A stretch of 64,000 nt of DNA from Marinomonas spartinae (GTDB lineage: Bacteria > Pseudomonadota > Gammaproteobacteria > Pseudomonadales > Marinomonadaceae), in NCBI RefSeq assembly GCF_016461715.1, contig NZ_JAEMUI010000004.1:186001-250000 (forward strand). The letters are read 5' to 3'. The translations under genes and the position numbers were made by a program. This document shows positions 8,906 to 19,844 of this stretch, one piece after another; the stretch's first letter is position 1, and each line of letters begins with the position of its first letter. The notes beneath the pieces were generated by a model. The model was not told where the DNA came from. It searched no databases and was given only the letters and a program-made list of their open reading frames with translations.

Positions 8906-10444
8906 TTACTTGGCTTTTTTGTCCGCACCCTTGATGAAAAAAACCAAAGGCAAAGCACAAATCGCGACCCACATCACAAATCGAAAGTCTTGCAAATAAG
9001 CCAAGGTCGTCGCTTGTGTATTCACCATTTGATTAAGAGATGCCAAACCCTGAATCGTATGCGTATTCCACATACCCTCTTGTTGCACCACACCTAAGTT
9101 TAGGTTAAAAGGCGTCATATAGTCAGCAAACGCAGAATGGTTAATTTGCACACGCTGTGCCAGATAAGTAGTCACAACCGAAATACCAATACTACTACCT
9201 ATATTACGTAACAGGCTGAACATCGCTGTCCCTTCATTACGGAATTTCGGATTCAATGTTGCAAAAGAAACAGTAGACAACGGAACAAACAAAAAGCCTA
9301 ATCCTGTTCCTTGTATGATTCCGCTATAAATAATCGTGAACGCGGTAACATCGGCCGTAAACTGCGTCATTTGCCACAAAGAGATAATAACCAGCACTAA
9401 ACCAAGGGAGATCATATAGCGTGGATCCACCTTACCCGACAACCTCCCCACCACTAACATGGCCGCCATGGTACCAAAACCACGAGGGGCTAAAATCGTG
9501 CCGACTGAAACCACAGGATAGTCCATGAGATCCTGCATAAAGGGTGGTAAAAGTGACATGGACGTGAGTAAAATCACCCCCACGATAAAGATAAAAATCA
9601 TGCCTACCGTGAAGTTTCGATCTCGAAACATCTCCGGATCAACGAAGGGGTGACTATGAGTAAACGCATGTACAATGAACATGTAGCCAGTGATCACCGC
9701 GAGCATACACTCAATGATAATTTCTGGACTATTAAACCAGTTCTGAGACTGTCCCCGATCCAGCATCAGCTGCAACGCCCCAATACAAGTCCCCAACAAC
9801 GCAAAACCAAATAAATCAAACTTACGGGACAGATCAATTTCGGTTTCTTTCACATACCGGGCGATCCCAAACCAAGCAATAATGCCAAATGGAACATTGA
9901 TGTAGAACACCCAACGCCAACTGTAATATTGTGTCAGAAGCCCTCCCAGATAAGGCCCCAAAATCGGACCTACCATGACCCCCACACCCCACATCGCCAT
10001 GGCAGAGCCATGTTTTTCTCTGGGGTAGGTATCCAATAGGACGGACTGGGACAAAGGCACTAGGCTGGCACCAAACACCCCTTGTAACAGGCGGAACAAA
10101 ACAATCTGATCGAGCGACTGTGCGGCCCCACATAGGATAGAAGAAATGGTAAAACCAACCACCGAGGCCATGAACAGGCGTTTACGACCAATTCGTGACG
10201 CCACAAACCCCGTCAAGGGCATACAAATAGCTGCCGCTACAATATAAGAGGTCAGCACCCAAGAAATTTGATCCTGAGTCGTCCCCATGGATCCTTTCAT
10301 ATGCGGCAAAGCAACGTTGGCAATCGTTGTATCCAGTGCCTGCATAATGGTCGCTAACATCACAGAGAAAGTGATCATCAGAGTATCGGTGGTCATCTGA
10401 AAACCGCTTTGACTGGCTGAGGCCTGATTATTTGTCATAGACAC
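8906..10444 (-). CDS. emrB: EmrB-type multidrug efflux MFS transporter (DHA2)
   Basis: A 512-residue MFS antiporter of the 14-segment DHA2 family. Typical motifs are ALDTTIANVALPHMKGSMG at the first membrane segment, the loop GFVASRIGRKRLF between segments 2 and 3, and the motif C region GVGVMVGPILGPYLGG. It should export hydrophobic toxic compounds with the adaptor EmrA, reaching the outer membrane through a TolC-like channel that is not in this window. Three bases separate it from emrA, and the upstream marR gene completes an emrR-emrA-emrB arrangement. Confidence 0.9.
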   Translation of the reverse strand: MSMTNNQASASQSGFQMTTDTLMITFSVMLATIMQALDTTIANVALPHMKGSMGTTQDQISWVLTSYIVAAAICMPLTGFVASRIGRKRLFMASVVGFTISSILCGAAQSLDQIVLFRLLQGVFGASLVPLSQSVLLDTYPREKHGSAMAMWGVGVMVGPILGPYLGGLLTQYYSWRWVFYINVPFGIIAWFGIARYVKETEIDLSRKFDLFGFALLGTCIGALQLMLDRGQSQNWFNSPEIIIECMLAVITGYMFIVHAFTHSHPFVDPEMFRDRNFTVGMIFIFIVGVILLTSMSLLPPFMQDLMDYPVVSVGTILAPRGFGTMAAMLVVGRLSGKVDPRYMISLGLVLVIISLWQMTQFTADVTAFTIIYSGIIQGTGLGFLFVPLSTVSFATLNPKFRNEGTAMFSLLRNIGSSIGISVVTTYLAQRVQINHSAFADYMTPFNLNLGVVQQEGMWNTHTIQGLASLNQMVNTQATTLAYLQDFRFVMWVAICALPLVFFIKGADKKAK

Positions 10445-10447
10445 ACC

Positions 10448-11509
10448 TTACAGTTGGATGCCAAATAAACTGCGGTGGTGGTTCGTATCAATGGTCACCT
10501 CAGCACTCATACCATCACGCAGTACCGGCATGCCAGGTTGATCTTGAATACTGATTCGAACGGCCAAGCGCTGCGCAACTTTTACCCAGTTTCCCGTGGC
10601 ATTTTGTGCAGGTAATACAGAAAACCGAGAGCCGGTAGCTGGACTAATGCTTTCTACGGTGCCTTTCCACACCACTCCTGGGTAGGTATCCACCGAAACA
10701 TCGACGCTTTGCCCAGGTTTCACATAGGTTAACTGTTTCTCTGTGAAGTTCGCTACGATACGCTTATGGTCTGACACCAACATCATTCGAGTCGCCCCAG
10801 TATCGGTGTATTCCCCCACGAGAGGCAGGTGCGCAACAATACCACTGCTTGGCGCAACGACTTTGACATAACTTAAATTCAACTCGGCTTGATCAAGCGC
10901 AGATTGATAGATTTTATAGTTGGCCTGATCTTCAACGGGCATGTCTGGATTGCCACCCAGATCCGCTTTCAATTCTTTAATATTGTTTTTCAACTCAGCC
11001 ACATTCAAGGCACTGACACGTACCGCTTCTTGCGCTTTATCGTAATCTGAGTCTGAAATGAAATGCTTTTTAAACACATTTTCTTGGCGCACTTCCTCAC
11101 GTTGATTAAAAGCCAATTGTGTTTTTGCTAATTCGAGTTTGACCAATTCCTGCTGATAATCGGCTTGCTGCGCGAGTAAGTTATTACGAACTAAGTCCAA
11201 TTGGCTTTTGGCTTTATCCACTGCCAGTTGGTAAGGTCTCGCATCAATGCTATACAGTAATTGCCCTTTATTTACGGCTTGGTTTTCTTTCACATCCACC
11301 GTTTTGATAAGTCCAGACACTTGGTTCGTAATGGCCGTCATATCCGCTTGCACATAAGCATCATCCGTTTCTACATCACGCCCACCTAGCATATATACCA
11401 CTGCCGACACCAAAACGATCAAAAGAGGGACACCTATTAGCAAGAGGCGACGCTTTCCTCGATTGGCAGATTGCTTTGTCTCGATTGGTTTATTATCTTG
11501 TTCACTCAT
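10448..11509 (-). CDS. emrA: EmrA-type membrane fusion protein
   Basis: A 353-residue HlyD/EmrA periplasmic adaptor. It has one N-terminal membrane anchor (RLLLIGVPLLIVLVSAVVYML, about residues 21-41). Next come a biotinyl-lipoyl-like domain start (VETDDAYVQADMTAI, VSGLIKTVDVKENQAVNKG), a long coiled-coil hairpin (about 100-185) and a beta-barrel part. It links the inner-membrane EmrB pump to an outer-membrane channel. It is the middle gene of the operon. Confidence 0.9.
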   Translation of the reverse strand: MSEQDNKPIETKQSANRGKRRLLLIGVPLLIVLVSAVVYMLGGRDVETDDAYVQADMTAITNQVSGLIKTVDVKENQAVNKGQLLYSIDARPYQLAVDKAKSQLDLVRNNLLAQQADYQQELVKLELAKTQLAFNQREEVRQENVFKKHFISDSDYDKAQEAVRVSALNVAELKNNIKELKADLGGNPDMPVEDQANYKIYQSALDQAELNLSYVKVVAPSSGIVAHLPLVGEYTDTGATRMMLVSDHKRIVANFTEKQLTYVKPGQSVDVSVDTYPGVVWKGTVESISPATGSRFSVLPAQNATGNWVKVAQRLAVRISIQDQPGMPVLRDGMSAEVTIDTNHHRSLFGIQL

Positions 11510-11572
11510 GTTATTTAGCTCTCCAAAAAGAGTCGATCTTGTCGCTTTGGTTGAATCAGGAAGCGGTTAGCA

Positions 11573-12019
11573 TTAAGAAACACTGTCGGATGAATCGTCT
11601 TGCAAATTGCGGTGTATTTTCTCTAAAAGACCTTGTAACTGATCTATTTCATGGACGGTTAACCCATCAAAAGCTTTCACTCTCACTTCCCCAATCGCTT
11701 GGTTTATGTGCGTCAATTGCTCGGCAGCCGCGTCGGTCACATACAGGCAATAAGCCCGACGGTCAGCAGAATCCGCGCGTCTTTCCACCAAGCCTGCTTT
11801 GGCTAATTGATCAATTAAACGAGCCAAGGAAATCGGCTGAATTTCTAAGTGTTCCGCTAAAGTAACTTGTCGAATCCCTGGATAACGAGAAACAGAAAGC
11901 AATGTTTTCGCCTGCATCAGCGTCATGACACTTGAGTTTTTGTTGTACTCACGACGCATCAAACGCAATACATCTGTCATTAAGAAACCGATACTGTTAC
12001 CTAGGTTTTTATCCGCCAT
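11573..12019 (-). CDS. MarR-family repressor of the emrAB operon
   Basis: A 148-residue winged-helix regulator. The recognition region is VTLAEHLEIQPISLARLIDQLAKAGLVERRADSADRRAYCLYVT. MarR proteins of this type repress their own operon and release DNA on binding drug-like ligands. The ATG at 12019 (MADKNLG) is chosen; five earlier codons open with TTG or GTG in a G-rich stretch and are less convincing. It is the first gene of the efflux operon, 63 bases before emrA, so autoregulation of efflux is the likely role. Confidence 0.85.
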   Translation of the reverse strand: MADKNLGNSIGFLMTDVLRLMRREYNKNSSVMTLMQAKTLLSVSRYPGIRQVTLAEHLEIQPISLARLIDQLAKAGLVERRADSADRRAYCLYVTDAAAEQLTHINQAIGEVRVKAFDGLTVHEIDQLQGLLEKIHRNLQDDSSDSVS

Positions 12020-12213
12020 ATTCCCCACCCCCAATTCAGTATGCTTTGATTATTATATACATAGCTTATTATATTCAATGATGCTTTTTTAAAGTACGCA
12101 ATGATTCCTTAATAGATTCGGTTTTCACCACATTGTTGGGAGCTAAAACGCTACCCACCAAAAACGAAAGTTGCTAATGTCGTAGGCCGATGAACCAACC
12201 ATAAGGACATTTC

Positions 12214-12963
12214 ATGAGTCAGCCCATGTTATTGATTACAGGCGGTAGCCGAGGCATTGGTGCCGCAACCGCGATCTTGGCGGCCCAGCAAGGCTATGAA
12301 GTCATTATCAACTATCGCTATGATGAAAGTGCCGCGAACGCCATTCAGCAGTCGATTGTCGCGACTGGAGGGAAAGCCCACTGTGTACAAGCCGATATCA
12401 GCCAAACCTCGCAAGTAAAAGAAATGTTCTCATTGATTCGGAAAAAATGGGGGACGATTCAAGGATTGGTCAACAGCGCCGGCGTATTGGATCAACAAAC
12501 CTCTTTTGTCAACACAACCCCAGAACGTTGGCAGCGTATTTTTCAGACCAATGTCTTTGGCACCATGCAATGCTGTCAAGAGGCTTTCCAAGACATGGCG
12601 CGCAGCAAAGGCGGACAAGGTGGCAGCATAGTCAATGTGTCATCGCTGGCTTCCGTGTATGGTTCACCTAACGAATACGTGGACTATGCGGCAAGCAAAG
12701 GCGCGGTTGATTCTTTCTCACGCGGGTTTGCTCTAGAAGTCGCCAGCGATGGCATCCGAGTCAATGTTGTGAGGCCAGGCCTTATTTATACGGATATGCA
12801 TGCTGACGGTGGCGAAGCGGGCCGTGTGGATCGAATCGGCCCAAACTTGCCCCTACAGCGAGGGGGTCAGCCAGAAGAGGTGGCGGAAGCGATTGTGTGG
12901 TTGCTGAGCAACAAATCCAGCTATACCACAGGCGGCTTTATCGATGTTGGTGGTGGACGTTAA
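12214..12963 (+). CDS. short-chain dehydrogenase/reductase
   Basis: A 249-residue classical SDR oxidoreductase. The cofactor motif TGGSRGIGAA is at about residues 9-18, and an NSAG motif follows near 87-90. The catalytic Ser lies in NVSSLASVYG (about 140) and the YxxxK pair in YAASKGA (about 158-162). NAD(P)-dependent oxidation or reduction of an alcohol or ketone is expected; the substrate is unknown. Glucose 1-dehydrogenase and FabG-like proteins share this profile. It is preceded by an AAGGA-like site and overlaps the convergent esterase gene by four bases. Confidence 0.85.
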   Translation: MSQPMLLITGGSRGIGAATAILAAQQGYEVIINYRYDESAANAIQQSIVATGGKAHCVQADISQTSQVKEMFSLIRKKWGTIQGLVNSAGVLDQQTSFVNTTPERWQRIFQTNVFGTMQCCQEAFQDMARSKGGQGGSIVNVSSLASVYGSPNEYVDYAASKGAVDSFSRGFALEVASDGIRVNVVRPGLIYTDMHADGGEAGRVDRIGPNLPLQRGGQPEEVAEAIVWLLSNKSSYTTGGFIDVGGGR

Positions 12964-14621
12964 TAAGAAAACGCATCCACGCCACAAGCAAACGAACTAG
13001 CCAAAGGATAGGGCCCTTGCTGATAGACCGCATAGGACGGGTAAGGGCACAGAGGTCGAGTAATGCCAACCATGCTCTCGGGTAACTCTGGGTTGGGAAG
13101 GTGTGTCGCCGCAACAATAGTATTAGGGCGTTGCTGACTTTCTACCCAGTTCACTAATGGCCTTAACAGATCAAATCGATCCAACGTCGGGCCACCTTCT
13201 CCATGAGACATGCCAGGTACACGATAAAAACGCACAAACTGATCCGCTTTACCCGCTAGATTAAAATTGAGGTAATCATACCATCTCATGGTATCTCTCA
13301 CCGAAAACACCGGATCACTATTACCATGGAAAATAATCATTTTACCACCATGCTGACGAAATACCGTCAACTTAGGATCCATCACATCCGGCGGCGTCAT
13401 AACGGTCATGGCAGACTCGGGAAACCGTTGATTGGTTGCGAAAATTTTTGGTGCATCTTTATCAAAGTCAAAATCCAATAAAAATTGCTCAAGAGAAAAC
13501 GGGTTACTCTTAACTTTGACGGGGGGTGTCATAAAAATCGTCGCTAAAGAAGCCGCCCCCAGAACATCAATAATCGGCTTACGAGACCAATTATCTACCG
13601 TACTTTCTATTTTCCAAGTGCGCCAGTTGCTGGACAGCATCCCTGTATCGTAAACCCAGCTGGAGTAAAGAGCTTCATTTTTACTATTATGGGGCCCCTG
13701 AAACATACGGATAATCGCAGAGACTTTTTCCACCGGGAGACAATCACGATCAAACTCACTTTTACACACCAATGAAGTGGGTTCAAACTGGCGTTGGCAG
13801 GCGTTAGAGGCAAAAATTAAATGATCTCGAAGACCATCCAAACCATCACAGCGCCTCAATAGCCCTCGTACAAACAACGATATGTCCCGAGGGGTCAATG
13901 CCTTGCCAAGATCCGCATTAACTGCATGAAGAGACTGTATATCCCAAGCATGCTGAAGGGCGGCTTTGGGCATATTGATCCCAGGATAGCCAACTAAGAG
14001 ACCATCAAAAAAGTTCGGAAAGCGCGTAGCGGCGACCATCGCCACACGACCACCATTGGAGGCACCAATGCCATAACTGTAACGGATAGGCGAGTTGTAA
14101 TATCGCTCCGTCATTAAGCGAGCAATGGGATAGAGCTTACGAACCGCATCGTAGCCAAAATCACGACGTGCTTGGGGATCGAATCCAAACATAGCACTGC
14201 CGATTAAGCTCGATGAGTCCCCTTTATCCAGATTATGCCCCCCATTACTGGAAATGACCGCAAAGCCTTGATTCACCGCATACTGAGCCGTGACTTGTCC
14301 TGTCATATTACCGAGGGCTGGCCTAACCACACCATCATTACCGCCATTAAACTGGTAGGCAAGGCGCCCTTGCCAAAAACGTGGTAAACGTATTTCAAAC
14401 TTGATTTGGTAGCGCTTTCCGTCAATGCCTAAACGCTTAGGAAGCGACCCTTGAACAAGACAATAGGGATAACGCACCTGAGCATCAGGAAAATGCATAT
14501 CGGCCTTGGCACTCACCCCTTGAGGCAAATTTAATACTAGCGCTTGGCAACTTAGTGCATTCGCGGCGCCAGAGAAGACAGATAGCAATACAGTCAAAAA
14601 GGACACAAAAGGCCACTTCAT
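12960..14621 (-). CDS. secreted tannase/feruloyl-esterase family hydrolase
   Basis: A 553-residue exported esterase. An N-terminal signal peptide (MKWPFVSFLTVLLSVFSGAANA) is read from the ATG at 14621, which has AAAGGA upstream; the frame continues 15 codons further without a better start. The nucleophile elbow is GIGASNGGR (about residue 180). A Ca-loop-like CDGLDGLRD follows, with the acid region HGNSDPVFSV and the histidine in GMSHGEGG. The characterised family uses a CS-D-HC motif whose two cysteines form a disulfide. Here both positions are changed (AS and HG), so this is a divergent subgroup. The substrate is probably an aromatic or plant-derived ester, but this is not certain. Confidence 0.75.
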   Translation of the reverse strand: MKWPFVSFLTVLLSVFSGAANALSCQALVLNLPQGVSAKADMHFPDAQVRYPYCLVQGSLPKRLGIDGKRYQIKFEIRLPRFWQGRLAYQFNGGNDGVVRPALGNMTGQVTAQYAVNQGFAVISSNGGHNLDKGDSSSLIGSAMFGFDPQARRDFGYDAVRKLYPIARLMTERYYNSPIRYSYGIGASNGGRVAMVAATRFPNFFDGLLVGYPGINMPKAALQHAWDIQSLHAVNADLGKALTPRDISLFVRGLLRRCDGLDGLRDHLIFASNACQRQFEPTSLVCKSEFDRDCLPVEKVSAIIRMFQGPHNSKNEALYSSWVYDTGMLSSNWRTWKIESTVDNWSRKPIIDVLGAASLATIFMTPPVKVKSNPFSLEQFLLDFDFDKDAPKIFATNQRFPESAMTVMTPPDVMDPKLTVFRQHGGKMIIFHGNSDPVFSVRDTMRWYDYLNFNLAGKADQFVRFYRVPGMSHGEGGPTLDRFDLLRPLVNWVESQQRPNTIVAATHLPNPELPESMVGITRPLCPYPSYAVYQQGPYPLASSFACGVDAFSY

Positions 14622-14770
14622 CACAAAATCCTTTGTTTTGAAAACCAAATACTCAGTTCGATACAAGAAGACACTACCTCAACAAGTCTTAAACATACGG
14701 TTCAAAAACACAAGATTCATTAGAAACAAAAGAAAAAGGAAGGCAGGAAACGAGCTGGAATAGAATAATA

Positions 14771-14792
14771 AAAACGGGCCTAAGCCCGTTTT
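14771..14792. terminator. terminator after the cyo operon
   Basis: A perfect 9-bp stem AAAACGGGC / GCCCGTTTT with a 4-base loop sits ten bases after the cyoE stop. T runs on either strand make it bidirectional. Confidence 0.85.
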
Positions 14793-14801
14793 CGAAACAC
14801 A

Positions 14802-15695
14802 TTAGTGCGCTGACGCAAAAACCAAAAAGTCAGTTGGCAAAGTTCTAAAGTCCACTGACATTGTGATACTTAAAGCCGTTACCGTAAAAATGGAAAAGAA
14901 AAACACCTGACGTGCCCATCCATTAATATCAATATCCTTGCGATAACCCTTAAGCGCCATACCAAGCCACCACAAACTAGTCGCAAGCGCCACCACCATA
15001 AAACCGATACCAACGTAGCCAGTTAAAGGTAATAAAGCAGAAACAATAGCAAAGGCTGCAATGTGCAGCACAATGTGTCGCTTCGCTTTGGAAATACCTT
15101 CAGCAACGGGCAACACCGGAATATTCGCAGCCGCATAGTCTTTGTAGCGAAAAATAGCAATGGCATAAGAATGCGGCATTTGCCAAATAGAAAACATCGC
15201 TAACAAAATGGCTGCACCGGCATCAAACTGACCTGAGGCAGCACAATAGCCAACCACTGGCGGAACCGCACCGGATAAGCTACCAATAAACGTGCCATAG
15301 ACAGAATTGCGTTTGAAATACATGGTGTACAGAACGACATACACAAAGTAGCCAAAACCGGCAAAAAACACAGCCACCCAATTGGTAAAGTAAGCCAATA
15401 AGCCAAAGCCGATTATGCCAATCACCAATGAATGGAAGAAAGCCGCTTTACCAGACATTTCACCCGTAACAGTAACACGATTACGTGTACGCTGCATTTT
15501 GGCATCAATGTCTCGGTCAATGTAGTTGTTCATAGCGCAGCCAGAAGCCACCACCAGCGATAATCCAATCACTGTCGCGAGCATCAGAGTCCAGTCAATC
15601 TCGCCACGAGAGGCTAAAAAGAAGCCCCCCGCAACAGAGATGAGGTTGCCCATAATGATGCCAGGCTTAGTCACCTGAAGATAACGCTTAAACAT
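14802..15695 (-). CDS. cyoE: protoheme IX farnesyltransferase (heme O synthase)
   Basis: A 297-residue UbiA-family membrane enzyme that attaches a farnesyl group to heme b to make heme O for the terminal oxidase. It has the prenyl-diphosphate motif [18 protein letters not shown] (about residues 62-79) and the second conserved region [14 protein letters not shown], within about seven membrane segments. The ATG at 15695 ([12 protein letters not shown]) is chosen because GGGAG precedes it and E. coli CyoE is about 296 residues. It is the last gene of cyoABCDE. Confidence 0.95.
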   Translation of the reverse strand: MFKRYLQVTKPGIIMGNLISVAGGFFLASRGEIDWTLMLATVIGLSLVVASGCAMNNYIDRDIDAKMQRTRNRVTVTGEMSGKAAFFHSLVIGIIGFGLLAYFTNWVAVFFAGFGYFVYVVLYTMYFKRNSVYGTFIGSLSGAVPPVVGYCAASGQFDAGAAILLAMFSIWQMPHSYAIAIFRYKDYAAANIPVLPVAEGISKAKRHIVLHIAAFAIVSALLPLTGYVGIGFMVVALATSLWWLGMALKGYRKDIDINGWARQVFFFSIFTVTALSITMSVDFRTLPTDFLVFASAH

Positions 15696-15762
15696 CTTTA
15701 TGAACTCCCACCGGACGCGCATCACTTATAATGAAAGAAGTCCGCATACTCATCACGTTCAC

Positions 15763-16092
15763 TTACATCATCATCGCATTGGCGGCGTACATTAGCCATG
15801 TGGATAATCCCACCACCATTATGATAATTACCGCAGCAAACATAATTGCGTATGTGTCCCACTTACCTTCTTCAGAAAAGTTCAAATGTAAGAAGTACTT
15901 CATATGAACCAAAATCTGAATAACAGCTAAGATTATGATAGTGATATAAGTTGGCCCATTCGCAAAAGTATGGGTCATCACCATCCAGAATGGAACGCCT
16001 GTCAGAATAACAGACAGTACAAAACCAATCAGATAAGACTTAACACTACCGTGACCGCTGGTTGAATGCGAATCAGAAGAATGATTACTCAT
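15763..16092 (-). CDS. cyoD: cytochrome bo3 ubiquinol oxidase subunit IV
   Basis: A 109-residue protein with three membrane segments (about residues 20-42, 48-68, 80-102) and the conserved VHMKYFLHLN loop. Subunit IV helps assemble the oxidase in the inner membrane. Its start is directly adjacent to the cyoC stop, consistent with a tightly coupled operon. Confidence 0.93.
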   Translation of the reverse strand: MSNHSSDSHSTSGHGSVKSYLIGFVLSVILTGVPFWMVMTHTFANGPTYITIIILAVIQILVHMKYFLHLNFSEEGKWDTYAIMFAAVIIIMVVGLSTWLMYAANAMMM

Positions 16093-16704
16093 TTATACTG
16101 CTCCCATCAGGTAAACGAAGGTAAAAACACAAATCCAGACAACATCTAGGAAGTGCCAGAATAAGCTTAAGCAGCTTAGGCGAGTAACCGTACGGCTACC
16201 AAAACCTGACTTCAAAAGCTCAACTATCAAAATAGCCATCCAGATCAAGCCCGCTGTCACGTGCAAGCCGTGAGTACCCACAAGGGTAAAGAAGGCAGTC
16301 AGAAACGCACTTCTTTGAGGGCCATTTCCTGCCTCAATCAGATGGTGGAACTCATACAATTCCATGCAAATGAACACAGCACCAAATGCAAAGGTCACGA
16401 ACAACCATAGCAAGGTACCAGCTCTATTGCGGTTATGAGCGCACACCATCGCGAAACCGTAAGTGATACTTGAAATAAGCAGCGCTGCGGTTTCGACGAG
16501 GACAAAGTCCAACTCAAAAATATCTTTACTCGATACACCACCCGCTGTGTTCATAAAGAGCACAGCATAAGTGGCAAAGACGGATGCGAACAACAAACAG
16601 TCCGTCATTAAGTACAACCAAAAACCAAACACATTATGTGGTGCTGGGTGATGATCGTGATGCTCATCGTGAGCGACATGTGCATTCATATGTGTCGTAC
16701 TCAT
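16093..16704 (-). CDS. cyoC: cytochrome bo3 ubiquinol oxidase subunit III
   Basis: A 203-residue, five-segment membrane protein of the subunit III family. Conserved stretches are [21 protein letters not shown] and [13 protein letters not shown]. The N-terminus is histidine-rich ([11 protein letters not shown] type). It packs against subunit I. It lies two bases after cyoB and directly before cyoD. Confidence 0.95.
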   Translation of the reverse strand: MSTTHMNAHVAHDEHHDHHPAPHNVFGFWLYLMTDCLLFASVFATYAVLFMNTAGGVSSKDIFELDFVLVETAALLISSITYGFAMVCAHNRNRAGTLLWLFVTFAFGAVFICMELYEFHHLIEAGNGPQRSAFLTAFFTLVGTHGLHVTAGLIWMAILIVELLKSGFGSRTVTRLSCLSLFWHFLDVVWICVFTFVYLMGAV

Positions 16705-16706
16705 GA

Positions 16707-18692
16707 TTACCCCTTAGCCACGTTGTTACTGTCTAAATGTGCCGTCTCAGTACGCAAGACCTCATCAGGCTGAATGTAATAATCCACATCAGAGGTATAA
16801 GCACGAGCGACAAGAGAAATAAATCCTCCCAATAGACCCAAAGCCGCTAACCACCAAATGTGCCAGATAAGAGCAAAGCCCATGATGGTCACACTGCCCG
16901 CAATCGCCATACCAGCCTTCGTATTCTTAGGCATATGGATTGGTGCATAGCTGTCTTTACGAACATACGCTGTGCCTTTTTCCTTCATATCGGTAAACGC
17001 ATCAATATCGTAAACCGTTGGGATCTCAGCAAAGTTGTATACTTGCGGTGGAGACGCAGTCGACCACTCAAGAGTATGACCATTCCATGGGTCACCCGTT
17101 GTATCTAGGTTCTGTTTGCGGTCACGGAAGCTCACGTACAACTGTAGCAACTGACAAGCAATACCTGCCATGATGACAAATGCACCAATCAGAGCGATGT
17201 ATAACCACATATCCCACTGTGGGTTATTGGTATGGTTTAGACGACGTGTCATTCCCAAGAAGCCCAATACGTAAAGAGGCATAAAGGCTAAGAAGAAACC
17301 AATCAACCAACACCAGAAAGCCGCTTTACCCAACTTAACATTAAGATGGAAACCCATTGCTTTCGGGAACCAGAACGCAAAACCAGCCAAGTAGCCAAAG
17401 ACCGCACCACCAATGATGGTGTTATGGAAGTGGGCAATCAAGAATAAGCTGTTATGCAATACGTAGTCTGCACCAGGAACAGCAAGCAATACACCTGTCA
17501 TACCACCGATGGTGAAGGTCACCATAAAACCAAGTGTCCACATAACCGGCACTGTGATGCGAAGACGACCACGATACATAGTAAACAGCCAGTTAAACAA
17601 CTTAACACCTGTTGGGATGGCAATGATCATTGTCGCAACACCAAAGAAGGCGTTAACGTTGGCGCTTGACCCCATGGTAAAGAAGTGGTGCAACCATACG
17701 ATGAAACCTAAAACGGAAATCGATGCAGTCGCCCAAACCATAGATTTGTAGCCAAACAGACGTTTACCCGTAAAGGTTGATACGACTTCAGAGAAGATAC
17801 CAAACGCAGGCAGTACAAGAATGTACACTTCAGGGTGACCCCAAGCCCAGAACAGGTTGATATACATCATTGAGTTACCACCACCAGCAATCGTAAAGAA
17901 GTGGAAGTCTAGGTAACGGTCAAGTGTCAACATGGCCAATACAGCGGTCAAAATTGGGAAAGACAACGCAATCAGGATGTTTGCCCAAGTACAAGTCCAA
18001 GTAAAGATTGGCATGTCCATCAACTTCATGCCAGGGGCACGCATTTTGAACACAGTTGCTAAGAAGTTAACTGCGGTTAAAGTTGTCCCTATACCGGATA
18101 TCTGCAAGGCCCAGATATAGTAATCGACCCCCACGTCCGGACTGAACTTCAAGCCCGCCAATGGTGGATAGGCTACCCAACCTGTTTTTGCGAACTCCCC
18201 GATAAACAAAGAAATGTTAATCAGGATAGCACCACCCACTGTTAACCAGAAACTCAGGTTATTCATGAATGGGAAGGCAACATCTCGCGCACCAATCTGT
18301 AACGGCAAAACAATGTTCATCAAACCAATCATAAATGGCATCGCCATAAAGATGATCATGATAACGCCGTGAGCCGTAAAGATCTGATCGTAGTGGTGCG
18401 GTGGTAAGTAGCCTGTGCCGCCATCGGTTGCGAAAGCCAACTGTAAACGCATCATCATCGCATCGGCGAAGCCACGTAACAGCATGACCAAAGCCAGCAC
18501 AATATACATGATGCCTAATCGTTTATGGTCGATTGATGTAAACCAATCGTTCCACAGAACACCCCATTTTTTGTAGTACGTAATTAAGCCAATAACAATA
18601 GAAGCTAATACGACAACGCCGCAGAATGTGCCCACAAGAATAGGCACATCGTATGGTATGGAATGTAAAGATAATTTGCCTAGAATAGACAT
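16707..18692 (-). CDS. cyoB: cytochrome bo3 ubiquinol oxidase subunit I
   Basis: A 661-residue catalytic subunit that oxidises ubiquinol, reduces O2 and pumps protons. Visible features are the quinol-site residues in [11 protein letters not shown], the low-spin heme ligand region FTAHGVIM, and the Cu-B ligand and cross-linked tyrosine in WGHPEVYIL. The HH pair is in VWLHHFF, the heme ligands in AHFHNT, and the K-channel lysine region in FTMYRG. Length and motifs follow E. coli CyoB (663) throughout. Its first base coincides with the last base of cyoA. Confidence 0.97.
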   Translation of the reverse strand: MSILGKLSLHSIPYDVPILVGTFCGVVVLASIVIGLITYYKKWGVLWNDWFTSIDHKRLGIMYIVLALVMLLRGFADAMMMRLQLAFATDGGTGYLPPHHYDQIFTAHGVIMIIFMAMPFMIGLMNIVLPLQIGARDVAFPFMNNLSFWLTVGGAILINISLFIGEFAKTGWVAYPPLAGLKFSPDVGVDYYIWALQISGIGTTLTAVNFLATVFKMRAPGMKLMDMPIFTWTCTWANILIALSFPILTAVLAMLTLDRYLDFHFFTIAGGGNSMMYINLFWAWGHPEVYILVLPAFGIFSEVVSTFTGKRLFGYKSMVWATASISVLGFIVWLHHFFTMGSSANVNAFFGVATMIIAIPTGVKLFNWLFTMYRGRLRITVPVMWTLGFMVTFTIGGMTGVLLAVPGADYVLHNSLFLIAHFHNTIIGGAVFGYLAGFAFWFPKAMGFHLNVKLGKAAFWCWLIGFFLAFMPLYVLGFLGMTRRLNHTNNPQWDMWLYIALIGAFVIMAGIACQLLQLYVSFRDRKQNLDTTGDPWNGHTLEWSTASPPQVYNFAEIPTVYDIDAFTDMKEKGTAYVRKDSYAPIHMPKNTKAGMAIAGSVTIMGFALIWHIWWLAALGLLGGFISLVARAYTSDVDYYIQPDEVLRTETAHLDSNNVAKG

Positions 18693-19723
18693 TATTTGTC
18701 AGCCTCCGTATTCATCTTGTCAGATGATTCTTGACCCATCTTCATCTTATTATGATCCACGCTGCCGTGATCCATAGACATAGAATCGTGACCCATTGAA
18801 CCGTTTTGATTCAACTTATCCATTTCCTGCATCATCTTAGAATCGAATGGACCGCCCTTAAGAATCTCTACACGGCCATAGTCTTTCATAAACTTCATCA
18901 CAATATCGTTGAAAAGACCGGGTTTAACAGTACCGAAGTACTCAACAGGGTGATTTTCAGAGTCTTTAGCAAGTTCAGCAAAAGAGGCAGACGTTAACGC
19001 ATTACCCGATGCTTTTACTTTGGCAACCCATTTATCAAAGTCCGCTTCGTTTGGCGTCGCAATCGCCTTGAACTTCATACCTGTAAACCCAGGCCCACTA
19101 AAGTTGGATGAAAAACCTTTAAATGTGCCAGGCTCATTGGCGATCAAGTGAACTTTCGTCACCATGCCCGCCATTGCGTAGATTTGGCTACCCAATTGAG
19201 GAATGAAGAAAGAGTTCATGATGCCATCAGAAGAAATATTGAAAGCAACGGGAACGTCAGCGGGGAAAGCCACTTCGTTAACAGTTGCAATGCCAAGATC
19301 GGGATAGATGAACAACCATTTCCAGTTCAAAGAAACCACTTGAACATTGATATGCTCTTTATCCGACTTCAACGGCTTATAAGGATCTAATGCATGAGTA
19401 GATTTCCACGTAATCACACCAAGAATGATGATGATAACGATTGGAACTGCCCAAACAATAGTTTCAATTTTTGTAGAGTGCGACCATTTTGGTTCGTAAA
19501 TCTCATTGCGACCTTCACGATATTTCCAAGCGAAATAAAGTGTCATAAAGATCACAGGGATTACAACAAGCAGCATAAGAACAGTCGCAACAATAATAAG
19601 TTGCTTCTCTTCAATACCGACTTGCCCTTTAGGATCAAGCACGCCACCCTGACAACCAGCGAGTAACGCCACTGTTATCGCCAAAGCGATTTTACTTAGG
19701 ATACGAGTTAACAAGAGAATCAT
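18692..19723 (-). CDS. cyoA: cytochrome bo3 ubiquinol oxidase subunit II
   Basis: A 343-residue lipoprotein: signal segment and lipobox LLAGC at about residues 20-24, two membrane helices (about 42-65 and 85-105), then a periplasmic cupredoxin domain without the CuA ligands, as expected for quinol oxidases. The C-terminus carries a Met/His-rich tail ([17 protein letters not shown]) like the tail of E. coli CyoA but longer; it could bind copper. It is the first gene of cyoABCDE. Two hairpins lie upstream. Confidence 0.95.
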   Translation of the reverse strand: MILLLTRILSKIALAITVALLAGCQGGVLDPKGQVGIEEKQLIIVATVLMLLVVIPVIFMTLYFAWKYREGRNEIYEPKWSHSTKIETIVWAVPIVIIIILGVITWKSTHALDPYKPLKSDKEHINVQVVSLNWKWLFIYPDLGIATVNEVAFPADVPVAFNISSDGIMNSFFIPQLGSQIYAMAGMVTKVHLIANEPGTFKGFSSNFSGPGFTGMKFKAIATPNEADFDKWVAKVKASGNALTSASFAELAKDSENHPVEYFGTVKPGLFNDIVMKFMKDYGRVEILKGGPFDSKMMQEMDKLNQNGSMGHDSMSMDHGSVDHNKMKMGQESSDKMNTEADK

Positions 19724-19776
19724 CCTCTAACCCTGAGGTTCACAACACTGCAACTTGCCCATCAAGAAGCAGAACG

Positions 19777-19798
19777 AAAAAACCGGTACATTACCGGC
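19777..19798 (-). terminator. terminator-like hairpin in the cyoA upstream region
   Basis: On the minus strand CCGGTA-ATG-TACCGG is followed by six T residues, a compact intrinsic-terminator shape. It ends only 53 bases before the cyoA start. It either terminates transcription from upstream, with a promoter squeezed into the gap, or acts as an attenuator in a cyo leader. Confidence 0.6.
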
Positions 19799-19844
19799 AT
19801 TTCAGCAAAGATGTTCCGAGCACTGCGGACAGCACTAAAACACC

